64,000 nt of DNA from Pseudomonadota bacterium (lineage in GTDB: Bacteria > Pseudomonadota > Gammaproteobacteria > Ga0077536): contig JADJYF010000013.1 in assembly GCA_016719885.1 (NCBI GenBank), forward strand, positions 106,638-170,637. Direction: 5' to 3'. Shown here one piece after another: positions 55,552-64,000 of the stretch (positions are counted from its first letter, which is position 1; every line of letters begins with the position of its first letter). The notes beneath the pieces are model-generated. The model had not been told where the DNA came from and searched no databases. It saw nothing but the letters and a program-made list of their open reading frames with translations. The translations under genes and the position numbers were made by a program.

Positions 55552-56424
55552 TCAACTCACCGCGATCACGGCCAGCAGCACCATCCACACGTTGAGCGCA
55601 CGGCGCACCAGCGCGCGCATCTGGTGCAGGCGCGCAAGATGCGCATCGTCGCCGCTGCCTTCGCGCACGCGACCATCGTCGGTCGCCGCCAGCGCCGATC
55701 GCGCCACCAGCGCGGCGCTCGCGCCCCAGCGGAACATGCCGGCCGCCGGCGCCGCTTCCAGCACCGGCACCAGCGTACCGGCGATGCCGAGACTCAAGGC
55801 CGTGATGCGCGCCGGCACGAAGGCCAGGGCTTCGTGCAAGAAGGCGAGGGGCGCTGCCATGCTGGAGTCGACCTGCGGCGCACGCTCGAGACTGGCCGCC
55901 AGCCGATAGGCCACCACGCCGGCGGGCCCGCCGACGAAAAACCAGAACAGCGGCGCAAACCACGCACGCTCCGCCGCCAGCGCCACGGCCGCGAGCTCCG
56001 CACGGCACGCATCGAACTCCGCGTCACCCGTGGCCGGCCCGAAATCGATGCCCGCGGTGGTGGTGGTGAAGGCCGGCGTCGTGGCGGCGCGCTCCTCGGC
56101 GTCCAACAGCAGCGACCGTCGATACTCTTCGAGTTCGCGATTGAGATCGGTCGGCCCGAGCATCCACACCAGCAGGCCAAGGCTGGCCAGAATGAATAGC
56201 AGGTGCGAAACGCCCATCAGCCAGTCGCCCACCAGCTGTACGGCCATGACCGGTAATCCAATCAGCAGCAGCGCACCCAGCCAGCCGCGGTACCAGCGCA
56301 GATCGGCGCATAGCGCGGCAAGTCGCGCCGCCCACGCGCCACTCCAATGCGGCGAGCGCAGGCTCACCACGCCGGCGAGCGTGAATTCGATGATGATGGC
56401 CGCGAGGGCCACGAGGAAGTTCAT
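55552..56424 (-). CDS. ampE: AmpE-like inner-membrane protein
   Basis: This 290-residue protein has several transmembrane helices in the AmpE/CobD-like pattern, with LREALAFVPARITAL-type sequence (here LHEALAFVPARITALSLG) conserved near residue 205. AmpE is encoded next to ampD in many Gammaproteobacteria, and its exact role in beta-lactamase signalling is unsettled. The ATG at 56422-56424 overlaps the ampD stop by 4 nt. No ampC or ampR is in the window. Confidence 0.85.
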   Translation of the reverse strand: MNFLVALAAIIIEFTLAGVVSLRSPHWSGAWAARLAALCADLRWYRGWLGALLLIGLPVMAVQLVGDWLMGVSHLLFILASLGLLVWMLGPTDLNRELEEYRRSLLLDAEERAATTPAFTTTTAGIDFGPATGDAEFDACRAELAAVALAAERAWFAPLFWFFVGGPAGVVAYRLAASLERAPQVDSSMAAPLAFLHEALAFVPARITALSLGIAGTLVPVLEAAPAAGMFRWGASAALVARSALAATDDGRVREGSGDDAHLARLHQMRALVRRALNVWMVLLAVIAVS

Positions 56425-56972
56425 CGCGACAGTCCGCCGCGCAATCGCGCCCAATCGAAATATGGACCGGGATCGGTCTTGCGCGCCGGTGCGACGTCGC
56501 TGTGTCCGACCAGTCGCTCGCGATTGAGCGCGGGCAACAGCTCGTAGAGGGACTCGATCAAGGCCTCGAGGCGCGCATACTGCGCGTCCTCGAAAGGCCG
56601 TTCATCGCAGCCTTCGAGTTCCACGCCGACCGAGAAATCGTTACAGCGGCTGCGCCCCTCCCAACACGACACGCCGGCATGCCAGGCGCGCGCGAAGACA
56701 TCGACGAACTGCGTCAGCGCGCCGTCGCGCGTGATGAAGAAATGCGCCGATACGCGCAGGCCTTCCAGGCCCGCGAAGTAGTCATGGGCGCGATCGTCGA
56801 GAGTGTTGGTGAAGAGCTGTTCGACATGCGGCCCACCGAATTCGCCGGGCGGCAGGCTGATGGCATGCACCACCACCAGATCGATCGCCATGCCAACCGG
56901 TCGCGCGTCGCAGTTCGGCGATGCCACCCAGCGCGCGTCGCGCAACCAACCGCGGTGCAGGCCGTCGCTCAT
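56421..56972 (-). CDS. ampD: 1,6-anhydro-N-acetylmuramyl-L-alanine amidase AmpD
   Basis: This cytoplasmic zinc amidase of about 183 residues recycles murein peptides by cleaving anhydro-MurNAc-peptides. It starts near SDGLHRGWLRDARWVASPNCDARP, the AmpD hallmark. Zinc ligands are expected in VVVHAISLPPGEFGG (His), ARAWHAG region (His) and HSDVAPARKTDPG (His, Asp). The ATG at 56972 is used; a GTG at 56987 that overlaps the upstream stop is an alternative. Confidence 0.94.
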   Translation of the reverse strand: MSDGLHRGWLRDARWVASPNCDARPVGMAIDLVVVHAISLPPGEFGGPHVEQLFTNTLDDRAHDYFAGLEGLRVSAHFFITRDGALTQFVDVFARAWHAGVSCWEGRSRCNDFSVGVELEGCDERPFEDAQYARLEALIESLYELLPALNRERLVGHSDVAPARKTDPGPYFDWARLRGGLSR

Positions 56973-56983
56973 CACCGCGCTGC

Positions 56984-57970
56984 TCACGTCGGCCGGGCGA
57001 GGACCAGCGAAAACGCCGGCGCGCGCGACTCGTAGTGCTGCTCGATGGCGAAGCCGGCATCGCGCACCATTGCCTCCAGCGACGCGCGGGTGAACTTGCG
57101 GCTGATCTCGGTGCGGATGGAGTCGCCTTCGACGAGTTCCAGCAGCGCGTCGTTGATGGCGAACTTCACGCGCTGCGCGCGCATCGCCACCAGGTGCATT
57201 TCGATCTGCGACTCGACCGGATTGAACAATGCGTAATGGGCGTAGCGTTCGACATCGAAGTCGGCGCCGAGCTCGCGATTGATGACCCGCAGCACGTTGC
57301 GGTTGAATTCGGCCGTCACGCCGGCGCAGTCGTTGTAGGCCGCATGCAGCATGTCAGGGCGCTTGACGCGATCGGCGCCGAGCAGCAGCCGATCGTCCGG
57401 CCCCATGAACGCGCGCAGTTCCGTAAGGAAGGCATGGCTTTCGGCAGCGGTGAAATTGCCGATGGTGCCGCCGAGGAAGGCCACCAGGTTGCGCTCGCTG
57501 CGGCGCGGCAGGTGATCGAGACCGGCGCCGTAGTCACCGCTCAGGGCGTGTACCTTCAACCACGGAAACTCGTGCATCAGCCGTGCGCCGGCAAGCAGCA
57601 GCACCTCGTCGCACACATCGAACGGAGCGTAACTGGCATGGCAGTCATGCTTCGCGCAGGCCTTCAGCAGGTGATGGGTCTTGCGCGACATGCCGCTGCC
57701 CAGTTCGATGATGGTGGCCGGCCGCGCACGCGCGATGATGTCGTCCGATACTTCCGCCAGCAGGGCACTCTCGGTGCGCGTCGGGTAGTATTCGGGCAGG
57801 TTGCAGATCTGATCGAACAGCTGCGAACCGCGCTCGTCGTAGAAATACTTGGCCGGCAATTGACGCGGCGTGGTGAACAGCCCGCGCGCGACGTCATCCC
57901 ACAGACTGGGCACGGCGCGCGTAGCGGCCACGGCTTCGCATACGATGGGCAGTCGAATTGCGGTGTTCAC
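56984..57970 (-). CDS. egtD: L-histidine N-alpha-methyltransferase family protein (EgtD-like)
   Basis: This 328-residue AdoMet-dependent methyltransferase resembles EgtD, which makes hercynine, the first step to ergothioneine. Conserved blocks are LPAKYFYDERGSQLFDQI, PEYYPTRTE, the AdoMet site IELGSGMSRKT, and GGTIGNFTAAE. The C-terminus ends with the substrate-site-like RTEISRKFT. No egtB or egtC is visible nearby, so the pathway may be split or the product may differ. The ampD GTG alternative start overlaps its stop. Confidence 0.85.
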   Translation of the reverse strand: MNTAIRLPIVCEAVAATRAVPSLWDDVARGLFTTPRQLPAKYFYDERGSQLFDQICNLPEYYPTRTESALLAEVSDDIIARARPATIIELGSGMSRKTHHLLKACAKHDCHASYAPFDVCDEVLLLAGARLMHEFPWLKVHALSGDYGAGLDHLPRRSERNLVAFLGGTIGNFTAAESHAFLTELRAFMGPDDRLLLGADRVKRPDMLHAAYNDCAGVTAEFNRNVLRVINRELGADFDVERYAHYALFNPVESQIEMHLVAMRAQRVKFAINDALLELVEGDSIRTEISRKFTRASLEAMVRDAGFAIEQHYESRAPAFSLVLARPT

Positions 57971-58151
57971 GGTGGATCCTTGTAAGATACCCGCCAGTCG
58001 ACGCGCCGGCGATGGCCATCCACTCTACGCGGCGGATGGGCCTTAAGGTTAGCACCCGACGTCACAATATTCACCGCCACCGGGCGCCGTGGCCGCGCCA
58101 GGTTGGCGCGCACCGATGGCCAGCAAACCCGTATTTGGATCAGCCCACATC

Positions 58152-59006
58152 ATGTCCAGCGCCCTGCCCGCACTCGAGCTTCCCAACGATATCGACGACA
58201 CCGTGCGTCTCGCCTTGCGCGAGGACGTGGGCAGCGGCGATGTCACCGCGACCTTGATTCCCGCATCGCGCATGTGCACTGCGCGCGTGGTGTGCCGCGA
58301 AGCGGCGGTGCTGGCGGGCGCGCCCTGGTTCGACAGCGTGTTCCGCCATATCGATGCGGCAGTGACCGTCGATTGGCTGTTCACCGAAGGCGCCACGCTC
58401 GCGCCGGATGACGTGGTGTGTCGTCTGCGCGGACCGGCGCGCGCCATTGTCACCGGCGAGCGCAGTGCGCTCAATTTCCTGCAGACACTGTCGGCCACCG
58501 CCACCGTCACGCGCCGCCATGTCACGGCGCTGGGCGCCAGCCGCACCCGCATTCTCGATACCCGCAAGACCCTGCCCGGCCTGCGCAACGCACAGAAATA
58601 CGCGGTGCGCGCCGGCGGCGGCGTGAATCATCGCATGGGCCTGTTCGATGCCATCCTCATCAAGGAGAACCATATCGCCGCGGCGGGCTCGATCACGGCG
58701 GCGGTGCGCGCCTTGCGCGCCTCGCACCCGGCGCTGCGTATCGAGGTTGAAGTCGAGAACATGCAGGAACTCGACGAAGCCTTGGCCAGCGGCGTGGAAA
58801 TGATCATGCTCGACAACTTCACGCTCGATGCCATGCGCGCCGCCACCGCGCACGTTGCCGGTCGCGCCCTCATCGAAATTTCCGGCGGCGTGGAACTGGA
58901 TGCGCTGGCGGCGCTCGGCACGGTCGGCGCGGACTTCATCTCGGTCGGCGCCTTGACCAAGAACGTGCGCGCCATCGACTTCTCCATGCGCATCGAAGAC
59001 GCCTGA
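58152..59006 (+). CDS. nadC: Nicotinate-nucleotide pyrophosphorylase (carboxylating)
   Basis: NadC turns quinolinate and PRPP into nicotinate mononucleotide in NAD synthesis. The 284-residue protein contains REDVGSGDVTA, NFLQTLSATAT, TRKTLPGLR (substrate-binding Arg/Lys cluster), AGGGVNHRMGLFDAILIKENH and VEVEN. The frame is open from 58089, but homology starts at the ATG 58152. It is divergent from egtD. Confidence 0.95.
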   Translation: MSSALPALELPNDIDDTVRLALREDVGSGDVTATLIPASRMCTARVVCREAAVLAGAPWFDSVFRHIDAAVTVDWLFTEGATLAPDDVVCRLRGPARAIVTGERSALNFLQTLSATATVTRRHVTALGASRTRILDTRKTLPGLRNAQKYAVRAGGGVNHRMGLFDAILIKENHIAAAGSITAAVRALRASHPALRIEVEVENMQELDEALASGVEMIMLDNFTLDAMRAATAHVAGRALIEISGGVELDALAALGTVGADFISVGALTKNVRAIDFSMRIEDA

Positions 59007-59130
59007 CGGACCGAGGTTCGACGCGACGCGGCATGCGTCGGCGTATGGCTGACACCAGGCCCGAGCGGCTTGCCGCGCACCGCCGCGCGCGCTACGTTGC
59101 CGCCAGCCATCGGTCCACGCGGAGCGCGCC

Positions 59131-59997
59131 ATGAAAAAAATCCTGTTTCAGCTCGACACCGATCCGATACCCAACACTTTCGACACCGTGGTCGCCTACG
59201 ACGGCGGCGCGGACCACGTGTCATGCCGCGGCAACATCAAGCCGAGCACGGTCGGCACCATGGTCGACGGCGCGGTCTTCACGCGTCCGCCGCGACACAA
59301 GAAGAACACCGCGTTGTTTGTCACCGGCAGCAACATGGGTGAAGGCGAGGCGGTGCTGGCGTCCATCCGCAACCATTTCTTCGGCGACTTCCGTGTCTCG
59401 GTGATGCTCGACTCCAACGGCAGCAACAGCACCGCCGCGGCAGCCGTCGCCTACATCGGCCAGCACATGAAGTTGGCCGGCAAACGCGCGGTGGTATTGG
59501 CCGGCACCGGTCCTGTCGGTCAGCGCGCGGCGGTGATGCTGGCCCAGGAAGGCGCCGATGTCGTGCTCACCTCGCGACGTGTCGACCGCGCCGCCACCGC
59601 CTGCGAGGCCATGCGTCGCCGCTTCGGCGTGGCTTTGCAACCGGCCGCCGCCGGCGAACCGGAATCCCTGCGCGAAGCGCTGCGCGGCGCCAACATCCTG
59701 CTCGCGACCGGCGCGGCCGGCGTGCAACTGCTGCCGGAGCACATGTGGAAAGACCTGCCCGAGCTCGAGATCCTGATCGACGCCAACGCCACGCCGCCGC
59801 TCGGCATCCAGGGTATCGACCTCATGGATCGCGCCACGCCCAAGCACGGCAAGCTGTGTTACGGCGCCATCGGCTTCGGCGGCTTCAAGCTGGAGGTGCA
59901 TCGCGCCTGCATCGCGAAGCTGTTCGAAAGCAACGACCAGGTGCTCGACGCGCCGGAGATCTATGCCCTGGCCAAAGCCATGATGGCATCGCGCTGA
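59131..59997 (+). CDS. mtdB: Methylene-tetrahydromethanopterin dehydrogenase (MtdB-like)
   Basis: This 288-residue protein resembles MtdB, the NAD(P)-dependent dehydrogenase acting on methylene-H4MPT in the C1 oxidation pathway of methylotrophs. Resemblances include KKILFQLDTDPIPNTFD, VAYDGGADH, VSVMLDSNGSNSTAAA, the Rossmann motif VVLAGTGPVGQRAA, and the C-terminal KLEVHRACIAKLFES. No other H4MPT gene (fae, mch, fhc) is in the window. A related methylene-H4F or other pterin substrate is possible. Confidence 0.85.
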   Translation: MKKILFQLDTDPIPNTFDTVVAYDGGADHVSCRGNIKPSTVGTMVDGAVFTRPPRHKKNTALFVTGSNMGEGEAVLASIRNHFFGDFRVSVMLDSNGSNSTAAAAVAYIGQHMKLAGKRAVVLAGTGPVGQRAAVMLAQEGADVVLTSRRVDRAATACEAMRRRFGVALQPAAAGEPESLREALRGANILLATGAAGVQLLPEHMWKDLPELEILIDANATPPLGIQGIDLMDRATPKHGKLCYGAIGFGGFKLEVHRACIAKLFESNDQVLDAPEIYALAKAMMASR

Positions 59998-60028
59998 GCT
60001 CGAGCGCGCGTCGAGCCCTCTCCCAGGC

Positions 60029-60961
60029 ATGACCCATCGTTCCCTGCCATGGCTGATGGCACTGTTGGTTTTGAGCCTGCCGCCAGGCGCCGAGCCGCTC
60101 GCGCAGTTGCTACCCGGCGAGGCGGCGACAGCGGATTCCGGCGACGCGCAGGCGATCTTCGAGCTCGGCGTGCTGGCTTATCGTGACGGCGATGTCGGCA
60201 CGGCGCAGCGCTATTGGCGGCGCGCCGCCGCCAGGGGTCACCTCGACGCGCATTACAATCTCGGCCTCACGCTGCTGTGGGCCAAGGCCGACGATGCCGC
60301 CATCGACGCCGAGTTCGCAGCGGCCGCGCGTGGTCGCCATGTGCTGGCCTGCTATGCGCTCGGCACGCGACTTGCCGCCCGCGATGAAGCGGCCGCGCGC
60401 GCCTGGCTGGAATGCGCGGCGAGCCAGGGCTACGCACCGGCGCAATACAATCTCGCCACGCTGTACGCACGCGCGCCGCGCGAGGCCGGCGCTCTCGACA
60501 CCGCGCGCCGCTGGTATGCGGCAGCCGCCTCCCACTTCGCACCGGCGGCCGACGCCCTCGCCGCCCTGCCCCAGGCGCCCGCCGCAGCCACTCCCCCGGC
60601 AACCTCGTCGACCTTGAAGCTGCGCGGCAACGACTGGGTCATGGCCCAACCCGCCAACGCCTACACCGTGCAGATTGCGAGCGGCGGCAGCGCTGCCGTC
60701 CTCGAAGCCATGCTCGCGCGCGAAATCGCGAGCGGCGACGCCGCCTGTGTGCACGAACACCCGCGCGCGCGCCAGGCCTACAGCGCCATCGTCGGCAGTT
60801 TCGTCGACCGCGCCAGCGCCGAAAGCGCGCGCGCCGCGCTGCCCGCGTCGCTGCGCGCCAACAGTCCCTGGGTGCGTCGCATGGGCTCATTACAGCAGGC
60901 GCTGCGCGACGCCGATAAGCACACCACCGATCTCGACGATGCGCACGCCGAATCGAACTGA
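60029..60961 (+). CDS. Exported Sel1-repeat protein with C-terminal SPOR-like domain
   Basis: This 310-residue protein has a signal peptide (residues 1-25), then Sel1/TPR-like repeats (about 40-180, including AIFELGVLAYRDGD and YAPAQYNLATLYARAP). An Ala/Pro linker follows, then a C-terminal SPOR-like domain (about 205-290) that begins WVMAQPANAYTVQIASG and includes YSAIVGSFVDRASAESA. SPOR domains bind denuded septal peptidoglycan, so a division-site or envelope role is inferred. Confidence 0.78.
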   Translation: MTHRSLPWLMALLVLSLPPGAEPLAQLLPGEAATADSGDAQAIFELGVLAYRDGDVGTAQRYWRRAAARGHLDAHYNLGLTLLWAKADDAAIDAEFAAAARGRHVLACYALGTRLAARDEAAARAWLECAASQGYAPAQYNLATLYARAPREAGALDTARRWYAAAASHFAPAADALAALPQAPAAATPPATSSTLKLRGNDWVMAQPANAYTVQIASGGSAAVLEAMLAREIASGDAACVHEHPRARQAYSAIVGSFVDRASAESARAALPASLRANSPWVRRMGSLQQALRDADKHTTDLDDAHAESN

Positions 60962-61015
60962 GTTACCATCGCCCGGTCCGCACCCGTCCACCCACAACGA
61001 GCTTCCGCCACTTCG

Positions 61016-61753
61016 ATGAGCCAGTTCGAGGAACTTCTTATCGCGCCCAGCGAAGCCTTGCTGAAAACGCTGTACAAGTCGGCGACCGGCCAGCCGGAGC
61101 GTCCCGGCGGCGGCGTGGCGCGCACGCGCCAGGTGGCCAAGAGTCTCGGCCTCACCTACCCGCAATTGATCTGCGCGCTGGGCTTCAATGCGCGCATCCA
61201 GGACCTGTCGGACGTACTCGCCGTACTCGGCTTCGAGAGCTATGACGCACTCGCCCACGAGCGCAACCTCGCTTTCACCAGCGACATCTACCAGCAGCTC
61301 GGCATCAAGGACCTGCTTGCCATCTACCTGCATGTGCCACGCTCACGCCCCTTGCTGGAAGTGATACAGCACCTGCTGAACAAGCGCCTGCAGACCATCG
61401 AGGATCGCATCGAGGCGACCGTCAACTCGGTGATCATTGAACGCTACAAGAAGGAGATGCGCGCCATCTACAACGACGGCGTGGCCCAGATCGATTTCGC
61501 CGAGGAGCGCCTGGCACGTCCCTACAACGGCTTCCGCGCGCTGCTCGGGGAGGTGTCGATGATCGTCGAGAGCCGGCTGATCCCGGTCGGCGACATTTTC
61601 TTTCGCGACAACATCCTGCCGGAAGAAAAACGTCGGCTCATGATACGGGGACTGATCCCGCGCTCACTGGTCGAATCGCGCCTGGCCGATCACAACCTGA
61701 GCGCCCAGGAACGCACGGTGCTGGAGGATCAGCTCAAGCTGCTGGGCGCCTGA
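61016..61753 (+). CDS. Hypothetical protein, no recognised domain
   Basis: This 245-residue soluble protein, rich in Leu/Arg/Glu, is predicted mostly helical. I do not recognise a family. It has no signal peptide or membrane helix. Visible features are VAKSLGLTYPQLICALGFNA near residue 40, which could be a small helix-turn-helix, and the charged central region TIEDRIEATVNSVIIERYKKEM. The ATG follows CACTTCG with no clear ribosome site. It lies 54 nt after the SPOR gene and converges with ppsA. Confidence 0.75.
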   Translation: MSQFEELLIAPSEALLKTLYKSATGQPERPGGGVARTRQVAKSLGLTYPQLICALGFNARIQDLSDVLAVLGFESYDALAHERNLAFTSDIYQQLGIKDLLAIYLHVPRSRPLLEVIQHLLNKRLQTIEDRIEATVNSVIIERYKKEMRAIYNDGVAQIDFAEERLARPYNGFRALLGEVSMIVESRLIPVGDIFFRDNILPEEKRRLMIRGLIPRSLVESRLADHNLSAQERTVLEDQLKLLGA

Positions 61754-61774
61754 GCACCCCGTCGCGTTTTTCGA

Positions 61775-61840
61775 ATGTCAGGTGCGAATTCTGACTCACA
61801 GGCACGGCGCCCCTTTCATGTGCGGAATTCGCACCTTCAA
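61775..61840. repeat. Degenerate relative of the REP-like element
   Basis: A 12-bp inverted repeat, AGGTGCGAATTC (61780-61791) with GAATTCGCACCT (61825-61836), lies between the converging hypothetical gene and ppsA. Its left part, AATGTCAG...CTGACTCACA, shares both flanks of the 23.8-kb element with a different centre. Confidence 0.65.
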
Positions 61841-61865
61841 GTCGGTGACAACCCACCCAATCCCC

Positions 61866-64000
61866 TCAACGCTTGGCCAGATCCAGCCAGGTGCTCACCA
61901 CCGTATCGGGATTGAGCGACATGCTCTCGATGCCCTGGTCGAGCAGCCACTCGGCGAGGTCTTCGTGGTCCGACGGGCCCTGGCCGCAGATGCCGATGTA
62001 CTTGTCGGCCTTGCGGCAGGCGTCGATGGCGCGCTTCATGAGCGCCTTGACCGCGTCGTTGCGCTCGTCGAAACGATCCGCCACCAGGCCCGAGTCGCGA
62101 TCGAGGCCCAGGGTCAACTGGGTCAGATCGTTCGAGCCGATGGAGAAACCGTCGAAGTGCACCAGGAACTCGTCGGCAAGCAGCGCGTTCGACGGCAGTT
62201 CACACATCATGATCACGCGCAGCCCATGCAGGCCGCGCTTCAAACCATTGGCCGCCAGCAGTTCCACCACCGACGCCGCTTCGCTGACCGTGCGCACGAA
62301 GGGCACCATCACTTCGACGTTGGTCAAGCCCATCTGCTCGCGCACGTAGCGCAGCGCTTCGCATTCCATTTCGAAGCAGGGCTTGAAGGAGTCGGCCACG
62401 TAACGCGACGCGCCACGGAAACCCAGCATGGGGTTTTCCTCGTGCGGTTCGTAGCGCTGACCGCCGATCAGGTTGGCATACTCGTTCGACTTGAAATCCG
62501 ACAGGCGCACGATCACCGGCTGCGGCGCGAACGCGGCGCCGATGGTGGCGATGCCTTCGATCAGGCGCGAGATGAAATATTCGCGCGGGCTCGGATAGGC
62601 CGCGATCAGCGGCGCGATGGTGTTCTTGAGATCGGCCGGCAGGGTGTCGAATTCGAGCAGCGCGCGCGGATGGATGCCGATCATGCGGTTGATGATGAAC
62701 TCGAGCCGCGCCAGGCCTACGCCGCGATGCGGCAGGCTGGCAAAGGCGAACGCACGGTCGGGATTGCCGACGTTCATCATGATCTTGACCTTGAGATCGG
62801 GCATCGCGTTGAGCGAGATCTCTTCGCGCGTGAATTCCAGCGCGCCGCGATAGACGAAGCCGGTGTCGCCGCCGGCGCAGGACACCGTCACCATTTCACC
62901 GTCGCTGACGGTCTCGGTGGCGTCGCCGCAGCCGACGATGGCCGGCACACCGAGTTCGCGCGCAACGATGGCGGCGTGGCAGGTGCGCCCGCCGCGGTTG
63001 GTGACGATGGCGGCAGCGCGCTTCATGACCGGTTCCCAGTCCGGATCGGTCATGTCGGTGATGAGCACGTCGCCGGGCTGCAAGCTGTCCATCTGTTCGA
63101 CGCTGGCGATGACACGCGCGCGACCGGCGCCGATCTTCTGGCCGATGGAGCGGCCTTCGGCCAGCACCTCGCCCTCTTGTTTCAGATCGAAGCGTTCGAT
63201 GACCTGGCCGTTGCGACTCTGCACGGTCTCGGGACGCGCCTGCACGATGTAGAGCTGGCCGTCGTTGCCGTCGCGCGCCCATTCGATGTCCATCGGCCGC
63301 CCGTAATGGGCCTCGATGGACATCGCGATCCGCGCCAACTGTTCGACTTCGTCGTCGCTGATGGAAAAGCGCTTGCGCCGCGCTTCGGCCACTTCCTCGG
63401 TCAACACGCTGTGGCCCTTGTGGCTGCCGGGCGGCGCGTACACCATCTGCAGCTGCTTGCTGCCGAGATTGCGCCGCAGGATGCCGCGCTTGCCGGCCGC
63501 CAGCGACGGCTTGTAGACATAGAATTCGTCGGGGTTGACCGCGCCCTGCACCACCATTTCACCGAGACCATAGCTCGAGGTGATGAACACCACGTCGCGA
63601 AAGCCCGACTCGGTGTCGAGCGTGAACATCACGCCGCTGGCGCCGATGTCACTGCGCACCATGCGCTGGATGCCGGCCGACAAGGCCACCGCGTGATGAT
63701 CGTAGCCCTGGTGCACGCGGTAGGAGATGGCGCGGTCGTTGAAGAGCGATGCGAACACTTCGCGGATCTTGTGCGTGACGGCGTCGAGACCGACGACGTT
63801 GAGGAAGGTTTCCTGCTGGCCGGCAAAGGACGCCTCCGGCAGATCCTCGGCGGTCGCCGACGAGCGCACCGCCACCGAGAACTGGCCGCCGGCGCCGGCG
63901 GTCATGTCGGCATAGGCCGCCTCGATGGCGCTCTGCAGCTTGGCCGGCAGCGGCGTGTCGACTATCCAGCCACGAATTTCGCGGCCGGCCTTGGTCAGCG
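61866..64000 (-). CDS. ppsA: Phosphoenolpyruvate synthase, N-terminus beyond the window
   Basis: PpsA converts pyruvate and ATP to PEP, AMP and phosphate for gluconeogenesis. About 711 C-terminal residues are present; the frame runs through the right edge, so the ATG-like position at 63905 is internal. Visible are part of the ATP-grasp nucleotide domain (AVRSSATAEDLPEASFAGQQET), the phosphohistidine loop GGRTCHAAIVARELGVPAIVG, and the PEP-binding barrel ending SLNPDTVVSTWL. It complements isocitrate lyase in growth on C2 substrates. Confidence 0.96.
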   Translation of the reverse strand, partial: LTKAGREIRGWIVDTPLPAKLQSAIEAAYADMTAGAGGQFSVAVRSSATAEDLPEASFAGQQETFLNVVGLDAVTHKIREVFASLFNDRAISYRVHQGYDHHAVALSAGIQRMVRSDIGASGVMFTLDTESGFRDVVFITSSYGLGEMVVQGAVNPDEFYVYKPSLAAGKRGILRRNLGSKQLQMVYAPPGSHKGHSVLTEEVAEARRKRFSISDDEVEQLARIAMSIEAHYGRPMDIEWARDGNDGQLYIVQARPETVQSRNGQVIERFDLKQEGEVLAEGRSIGQKIGAGRARVIASVEQMDSLQPGDVLITDMTDPDWEPVMKRAAAIVTNRGGRTCHAAIVARELGVPAIVGCGDATETVSDGEMVTVSCAGGDTGFVYRGALEFTREEISLNAMPDLKVKIMMNVGNPDRAFAFASLPHRGVGLARLEFIINRMIGIHPRALLEFDTLPADLKNTIAPLIAAYPSPREYFISRLIEGIATIGAAFAPQPVIVRLSDFKSNEYANLIGGQRYEPHEENPMLGFRGASRYVADSFKPCFEMECEALRYVREQMGLTNVEVMVPFVRTVSEAASVVELLAANGLKRGLHGLRVIMMCELPSNALLADEFLVHFDGFSIGSNDLTQLTLGLDRDSGLVADRFDERNDAVKALMKRAIDACRKADKYIGICGQGPSDHEDLAEWLLDQGIESMSLNPDTVVSTWLDLAKR

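Overview
This 64 kb window is high-GC chromosomal DNA, densely packed with housekeeping genes. It most likely comes from a gammaproteobacterium. The evidence is gene content and order: a tig-clpP-clpX-lon-hupB-ppiD block, a 12-gene nuo operon preceded by tpiA-secG-tRNA-Leu, rluB-scpB-scpA-trpS, clpS-clpA, ampD-ampE, lpxH and dapE. No 16S rRNA or other decisive marker is present, so the order and genus are not assigned. No prophage, insertion sequence or CRISPR array was seen.

Layout. Positions 1-15433 run on the minus strand: trpS, scpA, scpB and rluB, then tpiA-secG-tRNA-Leu(GAG), then nuoA to nuoL, with nuoL cut by the left edge. Positions 15598-23749 hold a YciO-type protein, bolA, an orphan DNA methyltransferase, dapE, aceA, clpS-clpA and a MaoC-like hydratase. 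Positions 23773-33001 hold a perfect 27-bp inverted repeat, argA, a frameshifted ilvD, a small lytic transglycosylase, a stand-alone lpxD, an EamA transporter, an HMG-CoA lyase family gene, a glutathione reductase, and a peroxiredoxin interrupted by one in-frame TGA. Positions 33065-40645 hold a MATE exporter and a four-gene Yej-type oligopeptide ABC transporter. Positions 40756-50250 hold fabI and the proteostasis operon, with tRNA genes before tig and after hupB. Positions 50504-53297 hold a periplasmic glutaredoxin, an NTF2-like protein and a Ser/Thr kinase fused to an HDOD domain. A four-tRNA operon (Pro, Arg, His, Lys) follows. The right end holds ppiB, lpxH, ampE, ampD, an EgtD-like histidine methyltransferase, nadC, an MtdB-like C1 dehydrogenase, a Sel1/SPOR protein, an unrecognised protein, and ppsA, which is cut by the right edge.

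How the genes work together. Complex I, isocitrate lyase and PEP synthase point to aerobic respiration with growth on acetate or fatty acids. ClpS/ClpA, ClpX/ClpP, Lon, trigger factor and PpiD form a protein quality-control set. Gor, the peroxiredoxin and the glutaredoxin serve thiol redox chemistry.

Most notable observation. At 32462-33001 a peroxiredoxin reads through exactly one TGA (32675-32677). That TGA sits where the family has its peroxidatic cysteine. It is followed, 6 nt later, by a hairpin with the geometry of a bacterial SECIS element (32684-32716). This is a strong candidate for an exported selenocysteine peroxiredoxin encoded next to glutathione reductase. The selA/B/C/D genes that would confirm it are not in the window.
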